From contig JAGUCH010000007.1 in assembly GCA_019096065.1 (NCBI GenBank), positions 4,920,501 to 4,984,500 on the forward strand: a stretch of 64,000 bases of DNA. The letters are read 5' to 3'. Positions 22,181 to 34,124 of the stretch are shown here, in pieces. The notes below the pieces were generated by a model. It had not been told where the DNA came from, made no database searches, and saw nothing but the letters and a program-made list of their open reading frames with translations. The first letter of the stretch is position 1, and each line of letters opens with the position of its first letter. A program made the position numbers and the translations under genes. The DNA comes from Paracyclopina nana. Lineage: Eukaryota; Arthropoda; Copepoda; Cyclopoida; Cyclopettidae.

Positions 22181-25023
22181 GAATTTGGGCCCAAAGCAGG
22201 AGCTCGCCAAATTCTCGCCGAAACCTCCAGGAGTCGGACTCTTCTTCATCTCGGATGATAACGTTCCTTCTTCTGCATCCAGTCTTCTTCCAATGCTAAC
22301 CTACTCCTAGCCCACGGAGGAACCACCAACCACACGAATATTTCGAGCAGCGAGACTTGGAGAGATGAAGATGAAAAATAACGGCTGTCAAGTCTCGAAT
22401 AATGCGATGGAAGAAGCTAATTCTACACCAGTCTTGCCCTCTCCTTGCCCATTTGAGCCTCTTGCGAGGCCTCTTCTGTGTCCAGTACCGACAACTGGGC
22501 CCACTGCAGGAGCTCACCAGCCTCGGTTTATCTTCTGCAACCAGGTCTTCTTTGAGAACGTTCCTTCTTCTGCAGCCAGTCTTCGTCGGAAATAGCCAAG
22601 ATCATTTTTTTTTAAGTGAAGATTTTTTCGCCGCGTCAGAGACAACCCGGAAAAACTCAGTTGACGTGTGTCGCCTGCCAAAGTCAGTTGCGACTGGGTA
22701 AAAAAGTAGAGTGCCCCTTATTGCTTGATTTTTCGAACCACTGAAGAAGACCCGCAAATTCTTCGAACCCATTAATTTGTCTGCGACCCAGCACGACGAG
22801 AACCCTTGTGATTTTGCGATCGAGCTTGCCAAGATAGTAGTAGTAGCCGTAGTACTCAATTGGGGGAATTTAGGGGGTGTACCACCGAGACGAACCTCTC
22901 CCACAACACATCCATATGGAGGAACCTTCTCTCAACTTGCGTCAAATTTTTTCAAAAATCCACACCTTGATTGCGGGGGCAGTAAAATTTTCGCTCTCCT
23001 ACTTGAGATGTGTGGACGTAGCCTAACTTGAGCAGACATCTTTTTCTTCAATCCTAACTGCGTGCCACCTTCTTGCATTGCCACTGCTCTCGTCTTTTTG
23101 CATACACATACAGTATTATGTCAGAGGCAAAGAGAATAATTACGGGGCTCAGTAACAGCTGCGCCCCCTCAAAAAAACCATCTTTTGTGCAGATTTCAAA
23201 ACATGGCCAAAAAGAAGTTACATCAGCACTTTACACACACAGCAGAGTCATTACATAATTGCCTAAGCTGCTTGGCCTTCCTTGCTTTTCTTTTTTAGTG
23301 TGTGCATGTAAGGTGGCAAAATTGCCCTAGTCTAGTGGGAATGAAATGGTGATAATTACAAATACGCCTGGGCCCTTGCGGAGCTCTCCAGGTTGCATTG
23401 TGGTCACTTGCTTGCAGGTCCTTTTCGACTACTTTGATGGATGCGTGTGGTGTTGTTGTTGTCGTGGCGTTTTTCCAGAATGGTAGAAGTTGCCACATCT
23501 CTCGCAAGATTGGGGGAGAGCCATGAATTGAAGAAAGAACATCACTTCTTATTTCTAGTTGGCCTGGGCCCTGTGGAGCTCACCAGGCATCTCTATTTCA
23601 CTGTAACACTTGGACAAAGACATTTTTTAAGGACACATTGGGCTTACTTGGTCACGAGGACCACAAACCACGTGGTCGAGGCGTGTGTGTAAACAACAAC
23701 AACAACAGCTGCGATAATCTCCAAATGATACGACGCACTGTTTCTTTAGCTCTCGCTCTCTGGGCCTGTAACATAGGTTAGCCAGATACTTGGTGCCAAT
23801 GCACACTTACATGAGCCTGGGCCCATGCGGAGCTCTCCAGGCTTGAGCTGCAATCATCCTCTCGCTAGCCACACACTAGAAACTCGACAAGTCCGCCTTT
23901 TGGCCGGCGGCGCCAGTAGAAAGTCCTGTCCTTCACCTATAAAAGGCACCACAACACATTTTTTGAGGGCCCTACCCTAGCTAAGGCTGTGAGCTACACA
24001 TCAGCAATTTTTTTCAACTTATCTTCAGACTTTTCTGCTTGATAGGTAGGGCACCGTAAATCACCACAGCTGGATGCTCTTTAAGAAGCACTGACCACAA
24101 TTTCGACTTTTTCTCGTGGCGGCTGCAACAACAATCAAAACACACTTCTTTGTTTGGCGGCCCTGCCCTAACGTAACACTCTAGTTGCATGCTAATTGCA
24201 AAGAACTTATCTGTCGTCGACTCTCCAAATATGGGCCATTTTGGTTTTGGGGGCCACAGACACTACAGGGGTGCTGTGCTGATTTCTAGCTGAAAGTAGC
24301 AGAAATGGTTTTCTTTTTCGACACCTACCCACTATTGTTGCTTTTATAAAAAATAAATCTAATAGAAAGCTAAAAGAGGTTTGTTTGGCTTTTTATAGTT
24401 GCACTTATCTCGCCTCGGGTCCACGCACTCGAAGGGGGGAAAGCCGAGCTTTTATATCTTCATATTTTTAAAAGTCGTCTAAAAAGAAAGGTGACAAAAG
24501 TTTGTTTACGTAGGGCAATACCTGAGTCGACTGTCAGTTCTTAAACTGAGCCCAGGTCACCTAAGATTTTTTTGGGAGGGCTCTGCTGCAATGGAAATGT
24601 GGTGAGCACTAAGAGAAAAAGTATTGACCTTTCAGCTTGAACGTCCTCCACGTGGTCGCTGTTACGTAACTAAATCGGAATCTGGAATCGGGTCTGGAAA
24701 ATGCAATACATTTTGAATGCCTACCTACCCTAGCTAACAAATTGCTAGTGTTCTGATAATTCACTTAACCTGTTGCGTCTGGAGAGATACTCAACAAATC
24801 CGAGATTGTGTTGCGAAATCTGAACAGAGCCTGTTGAAAAAGGGAAAAAGGCACTTGGGCCCATGCGGAGCTCTCCAAGTTGCATTTGACGAGAAAAAGT
24901 ATCTAAACTGCTTACCGCTGCCCGGGCCCACAGGAGCTCACCAGGCAGACAGGCAGAACTGGGCTGGCCAACGAAGGCAATTACTAGCATAGCCATGACT
25001 TGGGCCCTTGGGAGCTCACCAAG
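22181..25023 (+). repeat. Family of eight covarying stem-loops (TGGGCCC...GGAGCTC...CCA)
   Basis: Copies lie at 22181-22214, 22495-22520, 23367-23392, 23562-23588, 23814-23843, 24853-24880, 24918-24948 and 24999-25023, all in one orientation. Each has a conserved inner GGGCCC, a 3-8 nt spacer, GGAGCTC, one variable base and CCA. The outer stem changes in a compensated way: GAATTTGG/CCAAATTC, CTGG/CCAG, CCTGG/CCAGG, GCCTGG/CCAGGC, AGCCTGG/CCAGGCT, ACTTGG/CCAAGT, CTTGG/CCAAG. The copy at 24918 has one C-A mismatch in eight pairs. Sequence outside the hairpins is mostly unrelated, although the regions around the first two copies form a diverged repeat about 297 bp apart. This implies selection or origin at RNA level. 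The identity is unknown. Confidence 0.75.
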
Positions 25024-28000
25024 CTGCTCGGCTAAAAAAGAAAAGAAAAAGGCAGCGCAAAAGCCGCCTCCGCTTTTTCGGAGTTGCACACATCAACACA
25101 CACACAACTGTGTTGTTATACAGCAAGCACATCAATATAGAAGTACTATTAGCTGCAGCAGCCATCACATTTCCCGCCAACTTTAAGATCACTAGAATAA
25201 CTTGCTCACCAACCACTGCCAGCTTTTTAGCTTCAGTTACTTATCAACATCAGCTGCTGATCTTCTCCCGTTTCTCTCACACAGATTTACTCTTTTGCGT
25301 GCAGTGGCAACACTTTTGGTTCCAGGCACAGAAGACAAACACATCTGGTATGTCCTAATTGGATTTTTCCCACTCTGACGACAAATTATGGAAAGAATCT
25401 GCAGCAGAAGCAGCAGCACACTCAAGTGATCATCACATCGCACACACCCCCAAACAGCGTGGGACCAGGCCTGTTAATGGGGGACATTTAAGTGGTAGGT
25501 ATTTAAGCTCTTGCAGTAAACTTTTTTGAGTTTTTTTTGAGTGTGTGCAAAAAGTTTTGAAAGCTCTCTCCTGCACAAGAGAGACTGGTACGTGTGATTT
25601 TCTTCAATTATACTTCATGCTTTTAGTAAAAGGGAGACTAAGAAGTATAGTAGGAAGCAGTTGCAGTAGTGAATCTGAAAGAAATTTTGAAGTAACTTAT
25701 ATGAGGAAAATGAATGTAGATCAATATATACCAATGGAAGTTTAACTTTTGGTACATGGGGAAAATTCAACCACCCAAATTTGTTTTAAAAGTTACACTA
25801 CTGTAGTAGCAATTAGCTGTTGTGACACCCTAACATATGATGACAGCAGCATCACCAGTGCTCCAAAGATATCCAAAAAAGCACAACATAGTGAATTAAT
25901 CATAACTTAACTTGGGACACAATACAAAATGGGACACTACACTGTTTTTAGATATGTACCAGTACAGTTTTGCTTGTAGGGCAAAGGATTTGTATCTTGA
26001 GCTTGACCCTACACCTCTTGCACTTTTTTAAGCGTATTTACAACCAAGTAGTTAAAGGACTAGATTTTCTTTTTGCTGAACCCTTGATAAGTGGTTAAAA
26101 TGTTTCCTTGGTGCGTGAAGTTAATATAAATTATGTCCATCTACCAGAGTAGTGAGAGAATACTGTAGACAATGCAAAGTCATACGAATACATAATTAGC
26201 AGCAGCAGTAGCAGCAATATAGCATGGCTATCAAATCCAGACATAAAACAAAAGGTGATTCATAAAAGTCCTTAACACAGAGCAAACATAAGATTTCTAT
26301 CTTCTTTTGTGCTAAGGATGTAGGATTTAAGGCAAATAGCAGCAGCAGCAGCAGCAGCAAATACAGTGAAAAATATCCAACAATATCAAAAAACATTTAA
26401 ATCAAATATGGTAGCAGAATAAACCATCAACACAGCCCATCAACCAAAGAAATGACAAGTATTGCTCTCAAACCTTCAATCAAGCAGAAGTTGCAGTACA
26501 AACTGAGTGCATGTCATAAATTCCCTTCCTCTCGACTCTTGTGTAAAATAGCAATCATGGTAGGTTAATTAGTTGCAGCTAATTTATGCAAACTATATGA
26601 GTATGGTGGCACCACCCACGTGCGAGTAATCATTGTAGTAGTAGAGCAGCTCTTAGTCTTAATCTTTTTTGTTGTAGCAGAAGTTGGCACTTTTTTTTCA
26701 ATAAAAAATGCAACTTAATTCTGGGTGTGTGAATAATCCCCTTGCCCATCTTCATGCAAGCCAAGCATACAAAGTTACACTATTTACACAACAATGATTA
26801 AAGAATGCTAAATGACTAGGTTTTCTATCTTCAAATTTGCGCTTGAGTTGGGTCATCTTTTGATAGCAGCAGGATAGGACAAGCACTATCAGAACAACAT
26901 TAAGTACTTCACTCTTGTGCTTTTTTCTCTTGCTTGTTGCAGTGGGAAAAACTCAAAATTATGATTTATAGTAGTGGTAGTTGTAGTAGTAGAACTAGTT
27001 GAGACGGGTCGTAGTAGTAGTAGTAAATAATTTCCGATTTATATCTTCTCCAGGCATTGTTTTGAACTAAATCACCTGGTTTTCTTTTGGGACGGACTAT
27101 GTCCTATTTTCTCCCTCTTTTTCTGTTTGACATACCCATCCTTTAAGCGCCTTTTTCATGGTAAAACTAAAAAGGCAACAAAAAGATGCAAAACTTTTTT
27201 GGGTACTTTAAGTGTGTGCAAGTTAGGCTACTCCATTCGCTTTCGTTTGGCCGAGAAGGAAAACAACAAAAAGTATATGCTTTTATGAACAATCACAAGA
27301 ACTGTCATGAAACATGGTTTCTCTTTAAATGGAGCAACAGTACAGCAAAAAGGAGAAAAAAAGGGGAAAAACTACACGGCCTGTGGCTGAGAGTAGTTAT
27401 ACAAGCTTTTAAAAGTGATTGAGATAAAACTCGAGAAAAAGAGCAGAAACTAAAGGCAAAAACATCATTTGAAATAATGCATATAGTATATAGTAAGTAT
27501 TAATCAAAGAGGCCGCAGGCGAGCACTCGGTATGATGAATTGGTAGCACATGAATATACTTAGCAATCATAAAGGCTAGTATAACAAAAACGAGAACTCT
27601 GCTACTAAAATGAGGGACGAATTCAGGGTGTAGAAGTGTTCTGGTAAATGAGTGAAAGTAGTAATAGTAAACTTTGAGCATACAGCATGATTTATATCTT
27701 CTTTTCTGATATGAGTGCAACTCTACAAAAGACCCAACATGTAGTAGTAGTAGTAAATAAGAGCCCAAGAATGGAGGTGGTAAGAGAAATTTATCGTTTT
27801 TGAAGTCACATGCAGTTTTGATGATGATGATAAATAACATCACTTGATATTTGACACTTTTTTAAAAAAAAGAGATCAGAAAAGCTAAGGCACTCTGATG
27901 TGTGAACATTCAGGGCCTTATTAATTAAAGGTCTTTAAAAAGATACATATGGATGATGGAAAAAAGGACTGACAGTCAGCATTAAATTGACACTCAGGAA

Positions 28001-31000
28001 ATAATTATAGATGAGAAACACTAGCACTGCATGACCAACAGAAAAATTTAAGCTGTTAGAGAGGCTAGAGTTGAAGCAACTTGGTGGCTGATGGTGAACC
28101 CATTTTGACAGCCAAATTTCAAGCTTGAAAAAAGTGTGTGAATGGTTTTTTGTTGCTGTAGCACTTGTGTGGAGACAACTTGCATTTACTCTGAGAGCCT
28201 ACTATTTAAAAGTATCTGGCATTATTAGTGGTACATCTAAAATGATCTCTCATCATAATGGCAGCAGTCTAAGTATTCTCCCATTAGAGGACATGCATAT
28301 TTGAGCTTTAAACCAGTCAAAATAGCAATAGATAGTAGTGGGACTCTGGTTGTGAAAAGTACTGTATGAAAACACTAAGAGTGAGGCCAGCAATATTAAT
28401 GATAAATGTAGGCTAAGAGGTGGAACTTGAAAAGCTATCAAGATATTCAACAACAGCTATTTCATGTCATATAGTAGAAGGAAATTTACAGAAACTCTGT
28501 GCATGGAACATGGACACATGCATGATTTTTTTATCTTGCTAAATAAAACAAGAGCAACTATTCCACCAATCAAGTGTGGGCAATAGTCACTGCCGTACTA
28601 TAATAATAAGATAAAGAGACACATTGGACGTAGTAGCAGCATTAGAAGGTAAAAAGCAGCACATAATCATATATAGTTGCTTTGTAGGTTCGTTTTTAGC
28701 TTTAGAAGTGGTAGTAGTAAAGTTTAACTAGTTTCGGTTGTAGGTTGATTTTTTACACTGATCATCTCAAAACGACGAGTAATTAGAGCGGTAGTAAGGT
28801 ACGTAAAAAAGTGGCTGAACAACCAGCAGAAACAATGTGATTATGATAATTGTCTTCAGCAGCAATAGTAGTAGTGGTAGAGAGATATGCAGTAGTAAGC
28901 TTTTTGAAACTTGAGAAATATATAGTAGGATACATGCCCAACTTCACAGTCAGTTTATGTGAAAGATGGTAAGATGATGATGATAAAAAGGCTATACGAC
29001 ATGAGAAGTACGCACATGTTCATGAGAGAGTGAGTTGCTGTAGTATTTATATATATATCAATGTGTCTGAAAGGGGGAGAGTTGACTTTTGGAGAAAGAG
29101 GCGGAGAAGCGGCTCTCCAATTCCCTCTTTCTGTTGGTATATACCCTTTTTTATGAAAAAAGTGAACTAAATTAAAGCACAACGAAATGTAGTAGTTACA
29201 ACAAAAAGTGGAACAGCTGATAACGTATGAAGTCACCACCGTGCATAGCTGAAAGCAGGCGTCGGTAGCGAGCAACATAACATATTGTTATAAAGGGGGA
29301 AAAACAAACTTTCCATCATCTACAAAAACGGCAGTTTTGTTCGTTGTTGGTATAAACAGAACAAAGCTCTGCAACGCTGTGAGAGAAAGAAAAAATCTCG
29401 TTCAAAACAACGGAACTTAGGGTGGCTTAATAATTATATGGTGATGCATATAATGGAGATAGAGAGTATAACAAAAACAACCAAAATGCAGTAAATATGA
29501 TTTACCAGAACTTGCCACCAAAGAAGATTTGTGACTGGTTAATTTAGTAGTAGCAGTAGTGAAAGTGTCCCATATGTATGTGCAAGAAGTTAAGTCAACA
29601 TTGAATATGAATTGTCAAGATAAAGAGAGTAGGGAACAACTAGCAAATCAATTTCCCATTCTCACTACTCTTGATAGCAGTAATAAGCAATAATTGGTCT
29701 AGTCACAACAACAACAACAACTGATGTTGCATTTAAAAAACAAAGCGAGCAGCAATAGAGGACTAAAAATCAGAGAAAAAGAATACCTTTTGAGAGGAGC
29801 AACAAAATGGGGTGCACCACTTGGAATGGAAGTTGAGGGACACAGTGTGTAGTAGTAGTAGTAGTTTTGCCACAACATGAACTTTGATTCAAGGGGTAAA
29901 GTTGCAGTAGAAGTGAAAGCTTTTCTCTCTCTCAGTCTGTGATATTGTTCTTATGTGATAACCAATTATGTTGAAGCTGCAGTCTAAGTCATGTAGCAAA
30001 TAGTACCACGGAGAAGGAGCCATTATATGAACACAGAAATCTGCTTGCAACACTCACTGACATAATAGAAAGAAGTAGGAAGGCTTTTTCTCTTTTGAAT
30101 ATTCTGCTCTGAAGCTGATGTAGTAAAGGGGACTCAGTTCCGGGTCAAGTGGGAATGAGCAACAAGGGCATCTGCACATAGCCATCTAATGGTTGAAGGT
30201 GGATGTCAAGTATACTTTTTTCGAAGTGTGAGGTAAGCTGCCATTTTGCAAACCATCATCTTACTTGAATACATTTCAGATTTCTATCTTGAACAGTACT
30301 GACTTGAGTAGTAGTAGTAGCAGCAGCAGGGAAGTAGTAGCTTTTTGCGAGAGAAGGCATATAAAGGCTGCAGCTTATTAAAGACCATGCCAAGCTTGCT
30401 TCAAAGATCACAGCAACAACTTTTGGGGGTATTTAGCACAGCATCTGCAGCGGGGACATCTTGAAAGCTTTCTGTTTTTGGACTGATAGACTTGTTGCCT
30501 GTTCTGGAGAAGCAGCATAATCTACCTAAGTTTAGTGGTAGCAATGTAGAATTAAAGGCCTCGTAAAGGCACACCACCGTAGCATGCAAAGATGTTACAT
30601 CATAATTAAGATTGCTTACCAATCAATAAGTAATGGTAAACAAGAGCAGTGCTTGAAACTAAAAAAAGAAAGGAACACTTCTCTTCTTAAATGGACATTT
30701 TTGCTGGCTGGGAACAACACTTGGTGTTTTCTTAGTTTTCTTGCAAAAAGGAAGAAACAGTAGAAAGTTAAAAGTAGCTTGATGCACGCATCATTAGAGC
30801 ACATCAAATGTTAATCTACAGGTACAAATGCTGTGTACATGGAGATAATAAAAAAGAGCAAAAAAGTATATATCGTGCAAGATATAGCAATAACAGCTGC
30901 TGGTTTGCTGAGGTATAGTAGTAGTAGTAAAAAAGCGCCCATTTGCCCAGAATCAGTATGATTTCTATCTTGAGAGAGTTTTGGCGTAGTTGTAGTACGT

Positions 31001-31690
31001 TGTGGTAGTTGATGTCATGGGCATATTTAACAACAAATGAGTAGCAGTAATTAAAGTGGTAACAGTAATAGTTGCTTGTCCCTGCTCATTATGATAAAAG
31101 GTTAAAAGGCCAACCATACACATAGTAGGTCTTGTAGCGAAATGAACAAAAAAATGCGTCATTCTCGGGCACTTCCTTCCTGACCAGATTTGTGGTAAGT
31201 CAAACTCGTCCATATTTTTTCCTTTGGCTCTGGAGTGTGCAGCACAAGTGCGCAACAGCCACCTAGTCAAGCTACACAATTTGCTAGTAGGGGAAACAAG
31301 CAAGCACGCCAGCACTCCGGCGGCTTTTTTCTCTTTTCATGCCTAAATATCAGCATTAAGATAAGTGTGTTGAAAAAGGCAGCTACCTGTTCCTTCGGGG
31401 GCAAGAAGGGCCATTGATTTCCATTTCGTATTTCTCGTCGCTCGTCTCCCAACCTTTCCTTTCGTACGTATTTCCTTAAGCCACACATTTTCTCTCTCAA
31501 GAGAAAAATACAATTTCTCTCGCTCTCCTCCATTAGCAGGATTCTGCAGTCTCAAAAAGAAACTAGCGGTAGGATTTTGGACTCGTCCAACGAGCCCACG
31601 TCGCCTTGGTTTTTGCGTTTTTGCGAATTAATTATAGCTTCCCCGGTCGGCATTTTCTCGCTCGCGATCGTAGTAGGATTATATCTTGAG
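24449..31690 (+). repeat. Dispersed GATTT(M)TATCTT motif with TAG/AGC trinucleotide tracts
   Basis: Nine same-strand matches to GATTTMTATCTT[C/G] or close variants occur at 24449, 25987, 26292, 26819, 27036, 27689, 30279, 30960 and 31677. Between them lie more than a dozen (TAG)n or (AGC)n tracts, for example near 26338-26360, 27011-27025, 27740-27756, 29849-29862, 30307-30329 and 30916-30932. Some motif copies follow a TAG tract closely (27011 then 27036; 30916 then 30960). There is no tandem period and no open reading frame of interest. Confidence 0.6.
26337..26360 (+). repeat. (AGC)n microsatellite
   Basis: About eight uninterrupted AGC units. It is the longest of the AGC/TAG tracts scattered through 25-32 kb. 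Confidence 0.8.
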
Positions 31691-31964
31691 ATATCATATG
31701 GGAATCGAGCTTTTCTAAAGGCGGCGACAAGACAGCATCAGGCTATACACAGAGGCAGCGGCCAGGCGTGTCTGAAATCTTTTCAAAGGGACTCACAGCG
31801 GAGCTGGGGTGATGTAGTTGTTGCGGTTGTAGCAGTAGAGCGATATTCAAAAGATTTTTAGCTTGATTTTGGTAACGGTAGCGAAGGCGAAGACCACCCC
31901 GGACAAGATTCTAACTTGATTGAGTGCTATGCGGTCGAAAATCTGTCTGAGCTCCCTCCTAGGA
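31540..31964 (+). CDS. Doubtful coding exons, possible membrane segment
   Basis: A strong acceptor (ctcctccattagcag, ending 31539) opens a frame of which 31540-31669 could be an exon. It reads ...RILDSSNEPTSPWFLRFC and then a hydrophobic stretch (ELIIASPVGIFSLAI). A donor gtagta at 31670 and an acceptor tttttag at 31861 keep phase 0 into a second block at 31862, which reads LDFGNGSEGEDHPG... and LPPRMALDLGDVVYQ; a possible donor gtgtat lies near 31965. Read through without splicing, the hydrophobic stretch extends to about 22 residues (SPVGIFSLAIVVGLYLEI). There is no start codon, no polyadenylation signal and no recognised family. This may be part of a gene whose other exons I cannot see, or chance. 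Confidence 0.25.
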
Positions 31965-32621
31965 TGGCCCTGGATCTCGGGGACGTGGTGTATCAAAAGC
32001 GAAATACCTCTTCAACAAATGGGCTTGCTTGAAGCAAAGCAGTACAGCTCAAAAGCAGTTGAAAAGGGGAAGGGAGTTGCAGTAGTAGTGGTAGCCAGTG
32101 AGGAGAAGCCGCCAAAGGGGTGCCAGTCTCGGAAAAACAATGCAAATAGCGATTTGGTATCAGTAGTAGTGACTTGGCAATGGTGGACTCTGCAAATTAA
32201 TGTAAGAAATGGCTTGAGACAAATCCTGCTGATAATGATGATTCATTCATTTTATCTTGCAAATTGCAGTGCTGCAACAGCAGAAAAGGAAAGGAAAGAG
32301 GCCTTGAAACCTGGGCTGGTACAGGCCACTTGCCAGCGCGGAAAGCTAGCATTAGATCAATATCGATGCAGTTTAGACTCAAAATGCCACTATAACCAAA
32401 CATGGCTGAGTTCATTGAGGCTGCAGCTAGCCAAAGCAAATGGGAATTCACAAAGAATTGAGCAAAACGCCAGAAAAATCTGGATTCTGGCCAGGGACTT
32501 TCCAGCCGAGCAGCCCAAGCCGAGCATGACGTCATCAGCTGAATCAAATATGGCGTAATTTTACAGAGACAAAGAAAAGTTCGCCAACTTCGGCAGGGAA
32601 AATCCAAGAATGGGTACTCAC

Positions 32622-32854
32622 CATTTTGGGACAAATTCCTCTTCAGGTTTGGATTGAACGACGATGGAATTTCCCGCAAAATTACAACTTTTTTGTTTTT
32701 TCCAACGACTCGAAAGTCGAAGGACGTCCAACAGCCCCAACGCGCTTCTCCTCACTGAAGCAAACGTAGCGTTGCGTTCCATGAAACGTTCTAGATAAAA
32801 CGCAAGGTTCGAAAATATAAGTCTATCCAAAAAGATTTGAAAGTATAGTTTCAT
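32622..32854 (-). other. Possible first exon on the minus strand
   Basis: Read on the minus strand, this 233-nt block ends in a good donor, CCAAAATG followed by GTGAGTA. It has an in-frame ATG at 32854 and a basic N-terminal frame (MKLYFQIFLDRLIFSNLAFY...). An ATG in good context sits directly at the donor, so it could equally be a 5' untranslated exon. I found no convincing downstream partner exon to its left. It would be divergent from naa80, whose start codon is about 0.5 kb away. Confidence 0.25.
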
Positions 32855-33371
32855 CTGTCGGAAACAATGTCTTTTTCAATTTTATAGGTACGATTATCTT
32901 CTTTTAATGTTTAAACAGGAATTATTTTCAATGATCTGATAATCACGCAATAAGATAAATTACTTATTTAAATTATACTGGTTGCCTTAAAAATAGTAAC
33001 TAGTTTTTCCTATAGAGTACGTAGTTACTCTTTTTTAGGCACTTAGAATTTGAAAAATAACCGTTTCATCACATTAATATAGCCATAAAACTACCTGAAA
33101 ATCATTTCGTCCTCCATTTTTTTGGTATTCTTGTGTTCTGAAAACTAAAGTACGCAAATTGTCTCAATGATATTTCGAAAGATTCAAGAATCGACTCACT
33201 TCGAGCTCTTTTGGACCTTCTACCTTTTCAGAGTGACTTGCTTTTTCGGTGCTGCAATTTGGCGGAAAATGAGGCTTTTGGGCAAGACAAAAAATATTTA
33301 AAACCTATGTGATCTGGTAACGCGAGAGTTTATTTACATTTTGTTTCCAAAATGAAAAAACTCAAAATATA

Positions 33372-34109
33372 ATGGAATTAATCCCCGTTCATGCGGATTT
33401 ACCGCTGGAAACAAAGAATAGCATTAAAAGCCAGTGTTTGCTTATTCTAAATGAGGAATGGCCTCGTAGTGAAGCTCTTCGTCAACGGACTCTGGACGCT
33501 TCTAAAGAGACATTTCCAATGTGTCTAGCATTAGTTCATCAACCTGACCACACTGTGTTGGGTAACATTTCCCTTTCAAATGTGTGGCAATGTGATTATT
33601 TTTTTTATTCGATAGGCCATGTCAAACTGAGTGAAATTCCGTCCGTTCATGGTGCTATTTGGATTGAAAGTGTTGTCATTCACCCTGAGCTTAGAGGCCA
33701 AGGCCTTGGGAAATTCCTCATGCTCAAAACAGAGCAGTTTTGCAAGGCCAAAGGTTTCGGCCTTGCTTACCTTTGCACGATTGACAAGCAAATATTTTAC
33801 TCCAGGATCGGGTACAAATTTTGTAAACCTGTCACTGCCTCAAGTGGAACTGTCAGTTTGAGACCAGGATTGTTTGGTGGGAATTGCCTTGACAGTAATT
33901 GCATTGAAGACTTGTTACCTCCTCGAGAAGATGAACTGGGTCAAATATGCAGGAGTGTTTTCCAAGAGAAGCCCTGCTTGAGTGATTTGCCTGAACCAAA
34001 GATAAATTTGCCTTTAAAAGCCCTTAATAAAAAGCCAAGAGTTTGCAATGATAAGTCACAAATTTCAAGAGTGACAATTCATAAAGATTTCATGAAAAAG
34101 TGGCTATGA
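33372..34109 (+). CDS. naa80: NAA80-like actin N-terminal acetyltransferase
   Basis: An intronless 245-residue GNAT-fold acetyltransferase. The N-terminal NEEWPRSEALRQRTLDAS matches the NAA80 (NAT6/FUS2) signature around the 'WPRS' loop. The acetyl-CoA binding motif A is WIESVVIHPELRGQGLGKFL, with the R-G-Q-G-L-G pyrophosphate loop, and motif B is YLCTIDKQIFYSRIGYKF. In animals NAA80 acetylates the processed acidic N-terminus of actin in the cytosol. A hydrophobic insert (CDYFFYSIGH) before the beta-strand leading to motif A is unusual; the underlying T-rich DNA ends in 'ttcgatag' and could be a cryptic intron end, but the frame is open through it. The start is the first ATG after stops. The mTERF gene begins 15 nt downstream on the same strand. 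Confidence 0.85.
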   Translation: MELIPVHADLPLETKNSIKSQCLLILNEEWPRSEALRQRTLDASKETFPMCLALVHQPDHTVLGNISLSNVWQCDYFFYSIGHVKLSEIPSVHGAIWIESVVIHPELRGQGLGKFLMLKTEQFCKAKGFGLAYLCTIDKQIFYSRIGYKFCKPVTASSGTVSLRPGLFGGNCLDSNCIEDLLPPREDELGQICRSVFQEKPCLSDLPEPKINLPLKALNKKPRVCNDKSQISRVTIHKDFMKKWL

Positions 34110-34124
34110 ATTCTTCTATTTCAG

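Larger units (their letters stand above)
21274..33371. other. 12-kb region without a supported protein gene
   Basis: Reading frames are short, have no convincing splice partners and resemble no protein I know. The region holds the stem-loop family (22.2-25.0 kb), the GATTTMTATCTT/TAG-tract zone (24.4-31.7 kb) and doubtful exons at 31.54-32.85 kb, all listed separately. It may be a long non-coding RNA locus, a large intron of an unseen gene, or an intergenic spacer between the Ski-Sno gene and naa80. Confidence 0.5.

Noticed and set aside
22181-25023. The stem-loops as splice donors of an exon array on the minus strand (GGTGAGCTCC)
   Set aside because: About half the copies read GGAGAGCTCC, which lacks the GT, and no open exons precede them.
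32197-32679. Minus-strand frame of 160 codons (and the overlapping plus-strand frame 31920-32558)
   Set aside because: No splice or start support beyond the possible exon at 32622-32854. Composition is low-complexity and both strands are open over the same stretch.
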